Assembly: GCA_046154545.1 (NCBI GenBank)
Contig: JBJXGC010000144.1
Span: 1-8,681 of the forward strand
Direction of reading: 5' to 3'
Length of the DNA stretch: 8,681 nucleotides
Source: JBJXGC01 sp046154545
Lineage (GTDB): Bacteria; Chloroflexota; Dehalococcoidia; Tepidiformales; Tepidiformaceae
Shown here piece after piece: positions 5,961-8,681 of the stretch (position 1 is its first letter; every line of letters starts with the position of its first letter). The position numbers were made by a program, and so were the translations under genes. The notes beneath the pieces are model-generated. The model saw only the letters and a list, made by a program, of their open reading frames with translations. It was not told the DNA's origin and did not search any database.

Positions 5961-5966
5961 AGTATA
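5961..5966 (-). promoter_or_regulatory. -10 box for leaderless hydrolase-cyclase gene
   Basis: TATACT (5966-5961 on the minus strand, five of six matches to TATAAT) is followed by CCGGCT and then the GTG start. If transcription begins on that G, the box is exactly at -12 to -7. The 17-18 nt upstream position has no good -35 box (CGCCGT or ACGCCG). No ribosome binding site fits in the six bases between. Confidence 0.6.
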
Positions 5967-6012
5967 GCCGGTCGCACCACGAGACGGCGTGCGCGACCGG
6001 CCGCCGGCGCGG

Positions 6013-6053
6013 GATCCGCACGCCCGGGGTTCGCCTCCCCGGGCGCGCGGATC
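6013..6053 (-). terminator. Long hairpin after the heme membrane protein operon
   Basis: A 17-bp stem with a 7-base loop lies 11 bases past the stop of the ferric-reductase-like gene (6065). The single mismatch in the plus-strand reading becomes a G-U pair in the minus-strand RNA, which favours function as the terminator of that operon. No U tract follows. Confidence 0.65.
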
Positions 6054-6064
6054 AGAGCGCAAGC

Positions 6065-6727
6065 TCAGCGGGCCAGCGGCCGCGTACCGCGGAATGGCCT
6101 CGCCACCGCCCGCCGTCCGCGCGTGCGCGTCCATGCCTGGCCGATCCGGACCGTGATCAGCGCCGCCACGGTCGCCATGCTGACGATGTACATGACATAG
6201 ACGGGGGCAAGGGCCGTGTCCGTCCTGGCCGTCATCCCATGGATGAGGGCGAGGACGTAGGCCCCGAACGTCGCGTAATGCAGCTTCCGCCACGCTCGAT
6301 GCCCAATCCGGGCCTTGAACCAGAAGCTCAGGGCCGTGATCAACGCGAGCCACCCACCGATGACGCCGATGCCCACCCAACCGCGCTGGTACGGAGCCAG
6401 GAACGGCACGAGGACTTCGAGCGGACTAAACCGAAGGAAGCCATCGAAGATAAGCGCGCCCGCGTGCACACCGAGAAGCACCAGGGAGATGACCGAAAGG
6501 AACTGGTGCATTTCGAACACGAACAGCTTCGAAACGGCCCGAGGCGCGCTCTTCGAACTCATCGTCAGCCCCAGGATCATCGACAGGGAGAGCGTCACGA
6601 AGGCCATGAGCCCGGCCGCGCGTGTCGCGAACCATGGGACCTGCCCCAGGTCCGCCGTCCGGAGAAGGACGGCGCCGATAAGGCACGCTGCGAGCGCTGA
6701 AAGAGCGGCGGCGGCGAAGCTCTTCAT
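6065..6727 (-). CDS. Ferric-reductase-like heme-binding membrane protein
   Basis: 220 residues with about six hydrophobic segments: roughly 5-23, 37-56, 75-94, 116-137, 151-165 and 175-193. Two pairs of histidines lie inside helices with the spacing of the ferric reductase/YedZ-like fold: His74 and His88 in the third, and His150 and His163 in the fifth. The first residues of each pair and the second residues of each pair would hold two stacked b-type hemes that carry electrons across the membrane. There is no FAD/NAD domain, so a separate electron donor or acceptor is needed. The ATG at 6727 overlaps the stop of the upstream gene as TGATG, so translation is coupled. An ApbE FMN transferase encoded divergently nearby suggests a flavoprotein partner. 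The C-terminus is very basic (RTRGRRAVAR) and therefore probably cytoplasmic. Confidence 0.85.
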   Translation of the reverse strand: MKSFAAAALSALAACLIGAVLLRTADLGQVPWFATRAAGLMAFVTLSLSMILGLTMSSKSAPRAVSKLFVFEMHQFLSVISLVLLGVHAGALIFDGFLRFSPLEVLVPFLAPYQRGWVGIGVIGGWLALITALSFWFKARIGHRAWRKLHYATFGAYVLALIHGMTARTDTALAPVYVMYIVSMATVAALITVRIGQAWTRTRGRRAVARPFRGTRPLAR

Positions 6728-6966
6728 CAGGAAGCCCTGGACTGCTTCGCGACCGGCTGCCGGCTCGCCGCGCCCGTGGCCTGCGCATTGGTGGCCGGCG
6801 CCGGGGCCGTTGTCCCGGCAATCGCCGCTGGCGCCGCCCCGTCTGTGGCGGTGGTCGTCGCCGCACCCGGCCCGCCGTCCATCGCGAAAGCCGTGGCGGC
6901 GCTGACAGTGGCAGCCACGAACAGACTGCCGATGGCGACCTTCGTCTTCGTAAATCGCGTGGCCAT
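6727..6966 (-). CDS. Small Ala/Thr-rich exported protein
   Basis: 79 residues. A basic N-terminus (TRFTKTK) and a hydrophobic core (VAIGSLFVAATVSAATAFA) form a signal peptide, with likely cleavage after AFA at about residue 28. The mature part of about 50 residues is almost entirely Ala, Thr, Gly and Pro and looks unstructured, with no cysteine or histidine to hold a cofactor. I do not recognise it. It overlaps both neighbours by a single base in TGATG junctions, which fixes the start and shows that it belongs to the heme-protein operon. It could be a flexible periplasmic linker or accessory for the membrane protein; that is inference. The codon bias matches its neighbours. Confidence 0.7.
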   Translation of the reverse strand: MATRFTKTKVAIGSLFVAATVSAATAFAMDGGPGAATTTATDGAAPAAIAGTTAPAPATNAQATGAASRQPVAKQSRAS

Positions 6967-7238
6967 CAGTCGTCGTCCTCTCGCTCGATGCCGTCTTCGT
7001 GGTCGTCATCCCCGGCCGGGCCGGGGCTGGTGGCCAAACTCACGGTGTCGCTTGTTATCGCCGCCGCGTGGCCGGCCGCTGGCGTGGCCGCGGAAACGGC
7101 GGCCCCGGCCGCAACCGAGGACAGCGGCGCCGGGCTCCCTGCGTTGCCGTGGTCCGTCGTCCCGGGGCGGACGAGTGCTCCGGCAAGGAGCACGCCGCCG
7201 AACACCGACCCCGCGACCAGTAGCGTTACCTTCTCCAT
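6966..7238 (-). CDS. Small membrane-anchored or exported protein with acidic tail
   Basis: 90 residues, first gene of the three-gene operon. The N-terminus has one hydrophobic segment (VTLLVAGSVFGGVLLAGALV, residues 4-23) that acts as an anchor or uncleaved signal. An Ala/Ser/Thr/Pro-rich linker follows, then a strongly acidic tail, DDDHEDGIEREDDD, which could bind cations such as calcium or iron. ATG 7238 is chosen because GGGAGG lies 6 nt before it; the in-frame ATG at 7319 would add 27 residues from the promoter region. Its TGA overlaps the next ATG. It is not a family I recognise. It resembles the next protein in composition, so the two may act together outside the membrane. Confidence 0.7.
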   Translation of the reverse strand: MEKVTLLVAGSVFGGVLLAGALVRPGTTDHGNAGSPAPLSSVAAGAAVSAATPAAGHAAAITSDTVSLATSPGPAGDDDHEDGIEREDDD

Positions 7239-7316
7239 TGGAGGCCTCCCTTGCTTTGCTTCTTCCCAGTCTGGGGATCGTTGATTGGTGCCTGCTGAGA
7301 ACAACCTTGGAAGATT

Positions 7317-7341
7317 CACAGGTTTCTCGTTCCTATCTGTG
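7317..7341. promoter_or_regulatory. Inverted repeat in the divergent intergenic region
   Basis: CACAG (7317-7321) and CTGTG (7337-7341) are separated by 15 bases, with partly matching flanks. It lies in the 116-base gap between the divergent heme-protein operon and the response regulator gene, 13 bases before the latter's start. It is a candidate binding site for an autoregulator, but five-base arms are short. Confidence 0.3.
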
Positions 7342-7354
7342 GTTCGATAGGGAG

Positions 7355-8122
7355 GTGCACATCCTGCTGGTTGAAGACGAGGCGCGGCTTGCCACCGCGG
7401 TGAGGCGCGCCCTCCAGGAAGAGGGCCACGTGGTCGATTGGCTGGCCGATGGCGATGAAGCCCTCATCCAGGCTGAGACCCAGTCCTACGAAGCCATCGT
7501 CCTCGACGTCATGCTCCCTGGCCTCGACGGGTACGCCATCGCCCAACGCTTGCGGAAGGCTGGCACGGCGACACCGATCCTCATGCTCACGGCGAAGGAT
7601 GCCGTATCCGACCGCGTCCGCGGCCTCGACTCCGGCGCCGATGACTACCTCGTCAAGCCGTTCGCCCTGTCCGAACTGCTCGCCCGCGTCCGCGCCCTCG
7701 GGCGGCGCTCGCGCGAAGCGATCCGTGGGGGCAAACGGATCGAACTGACGAGCAAGGAGTTCGCCCTCCTGGACCTCGGCGACCCCGGCCGCCTCCGCCA
7801 GCTCCTCCTCATCGTCCTCGACAACGCCCTCAAGTACACGCCGGCCGGCGGCACCGTCGCGGTGAACGCCCGCGCCACCGGCCGCCGCATCGAAGTCAGC
7901 GTGCAGGACACCGGGCGTGGCATCTCCGCCGAGGACCAGGCCCACCTCTTCGACCGCTTCTACCGGGTCGATGCCGGCCGCACCCGCGGCGACCGTGGGG
8001 GCAGCGGGCTCGGTCTCGCCATCGCTCGCGAACTCGCCGAAGCGCACGGTGGCCGGATCACCGTGGAGTCGGCGAGGGGGGCCGGCAGCAAGTTCATTAT
8101 CCGGCTGCCGAGAGCGCACTGA
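7355..8122 (+). CDS. Chimeric response regulator receiver-histidine kinase ATPase protein
   Basis: 255 residues. Residues 1-118 are an intact receiver domain: acidic Glu7/Asp8, phosphoacceptor Asp51 (DVMLPGLDG), Thr79 and Lys101 (KPF). Residues 128-140 (RIELTSKEFALLD) are only the first strands of an OmpR-type winged helix. Sequence then switches to GDPGRLRQLLLIVLDNALKY, the start of a histidine kinase ATPase domain with N box Asn157, G1 DTGRGI (185-190), F box HLFDRFYR and G2 GGSGLGLAI. The DNA-binding helices, the kinase sensor and membrane part and the phospho-histidine domain are all missing. It looks like an in-frame deletion joining two adjacent genes, or an assembly join. Neither transcription control nor autophosphorylation would be expected in the usual way. 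GTG 7355 gives a normal receiver start; GGGAGG abuts it too closely to be an efficient site. The TGA overlaps the ApbE ATG. Confidence 0.85.
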   Translation: MHILLVEDEARLATAVRRALQEEGHVVDWLADGDEALIQAETQSYEAIVLDVMLPGLDGYAIAQRLRKAGTATPILMLTAKDAVSDRVRGLDSGADDYLVKPFALSELLARVRALGRRSREAIRGGKRIELTSKEFALLDLGDPGRLRQLLLIVLDNALKYTPAGGTVAVNARATGRRIEVSVQDTGRGISAEDQAHLFDRFYRVDAGRTRGDRGGSGLGLAIARELAEAHGGRITVESARGAGSKFIIRLPRAH

Positions 8123-8681
8123 TGCAGCACAACGATAGCTTCCGCGCGATGAACACCGGCGTTGACCTGCTGGTCGAATCAGCGGGCATGCCCCCGATCG
8201 ACCTGTTCGTGTCGGTGAAGATGCTCTTCGAAGCCCAGGAGCAGCGCTTCAGCCGCTTTCGCCCATCCAGCCTCCTCGCCAGGCTCAACAGCGGCGAGGA
8301 AGTGGCCGACGCCTGGTTCGCCGCCGGCTGCCGCCTCGCCCTTGAGGCGTACGACTTCACCGGCGGCCTGTACAACCCCATGGTCCTCCCGGCCCTGCGC
8401 GAGGCCGGCTACGACCGCAGCTTCGAGTCCATCGAAGCCGGCGGCGCCCCCCGGCCCCAGCCAGTCCCCGACCCGCGTGAATGCCTCCAGTTCGACGGCG
8501 ACAGCGTGCGTCTCTCCCACGGCCAGCTCGACCTCGGCGGCGTCATCAAGGGCTGGACGGTGGACCTCGCTGTCGAACTCTTCCCCGGCCGCTTTGAGGG
8601 CATCTTCGTCAACGCGGGCGGCGACCTTCGGGGCGAGGGCGCGGAGACCGGCTATGACGGCTGGCTGGTCACCGTCGAGCG
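8122..8681 (+). CDS. apbE: FAD:protein FMN transferase (ApbE family), 3' end outside window
   Basis: The first 186 residues of a protein that normally has about 250-340. ApbE enzymes use FAD and Mg2+ to attach FMN covalently to a Thr or Ser of flavoproteins, often electron carriers at the cell surface. Seen: FRAMNT at 7-12 (family FxAMGT), RFSRFRPSSLLARLN (42-56), FTGGLYNPMVLPAL (79-92), LDLGGVIKGWTVD (136-148) and VNAGGDLRGEG (163-173), all in family order. No signal peptide or lipobox is present at the N-terminus, unlike the classic periplasmic ApbE lipoproteins, so this one probably acts in the cytoplasm. The ATG at 8122 overlaps the stop of the chimeric regulator gene (TGATG), so the two are translated together. 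No FMN-binding target protein is visible in the window; the divergent heme membrane protein is a plausible electron-transfer partner. Confidence 0.92.
   Translation, partial: MQHNDSFRAMNTGVDLLVESAGMPPIDLFVSVKMLFEAQEQRFSRFRPSSLLARLNSGEEVADAWFAAGCRLALEAYDFTGGLYNPMVLPALREAGYDRSFESIEAGGAPRPQPVPDPRECLQFDGDSVRLSHGQLDLGGVIKGWTVDLAVELFPGRFEGIFVNAGGDLRGEGAETGYDGWLVTVE

Noticed and set aside
5955..6380. Upstream extension of the hydrolase-cyclase frame to 602 residues
   Set aside because: The extra part is low-complexity Arg/Gly text, it runs through the hairpin at 6013-6053 and overlaps the heme membrane protein gene on the same strand. The hydrolase domain starts at the GTG at 5954.
6776..7354. Plus-strand upstream extension of the regulator frame
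   Set aside because: It overlaps the divergent small-protein genes and the intergenic region; the receiver domain begins at the GTG at 7355.
1..8681. CRISPR array, tRNA or rRNA genes, transposase
   Set aside because: No regularly spaced repeats with unique spacers, no cloverleaf or rRNA segments, and no transposase or integrase motifs were seen.

Overview
The window is GC-rich bacterial DNA. Its genes favour G/C-ending codons and several start with GTG. Three of those GTG starts have a -10 box about 6-7 nt upstream and no Shine-Dalgarno sequence, which suggests leaderless transcripts. The gene content (two crotonase-family genes, an MFE2-like short-chain dehydrogenase, an alpha/beta-hydrolase-adenylate cyclase fusion, a ferric-reductase-like heme membrane protein and an ApbE flavin transferase) would suit a Chloroflexota or Actinobacteria-like aerobe that uses fatty acids. 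That placement is inference; no marker gene settles it.

Left part (1-2082). A crotonase N-terminus runs off the left edge on the minus strand, behind a good promoter. Upstream of it lies a tight three-gene minus-strand operon. It encodes a degenerate crotonase-like protein (1483-824) followed by two small proteins (818-564 and 561-319) that are probably tandem paralogues, because both carry KRWRS at residues 36-40. A short CTTGGCG tandem repeat lies just past the operon. A divergent gene encodes a four-helix membrane protein of unknown function (1579-2082).

Middle (2083-4571). A 378-base non-coding stretch holds three copies of a repeat that reads LAYARGS in one frame, two direct and one inverted. 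It is followed by a short-chain dehydrogenase (2461-3408) with a strong hairpin terminator. Next come a candidate promoter and a 28-codon small ORF with a good ribosome binding site, then a class I methyltransferase (3689-4531). A hairpin separates that gene from the convergent gene at 4572.

Right part (4572-8681). The minus strand carries a hydrolase-cyclase fusion (5954-4572). Upstream of it is a translationally coupled operon (7238-6065) encoding two small exported or anchored proteins and a heme-binding ferric-reductase-like membrane protein. Divergent from that operon, a chimeric response regulator-histidine kinase gene (7355-8122) overlaps an ApbE FMN transferase (8122 to the right edge). 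The two divergent units look like one envelope redox module: a membrane heme protein, a flavin-attaching enzyme and a signalling protein. The signalling gene appears to have lost the whole middle of a response regulator/kinase gene pair in frame, and it is the most unusual object in the window.
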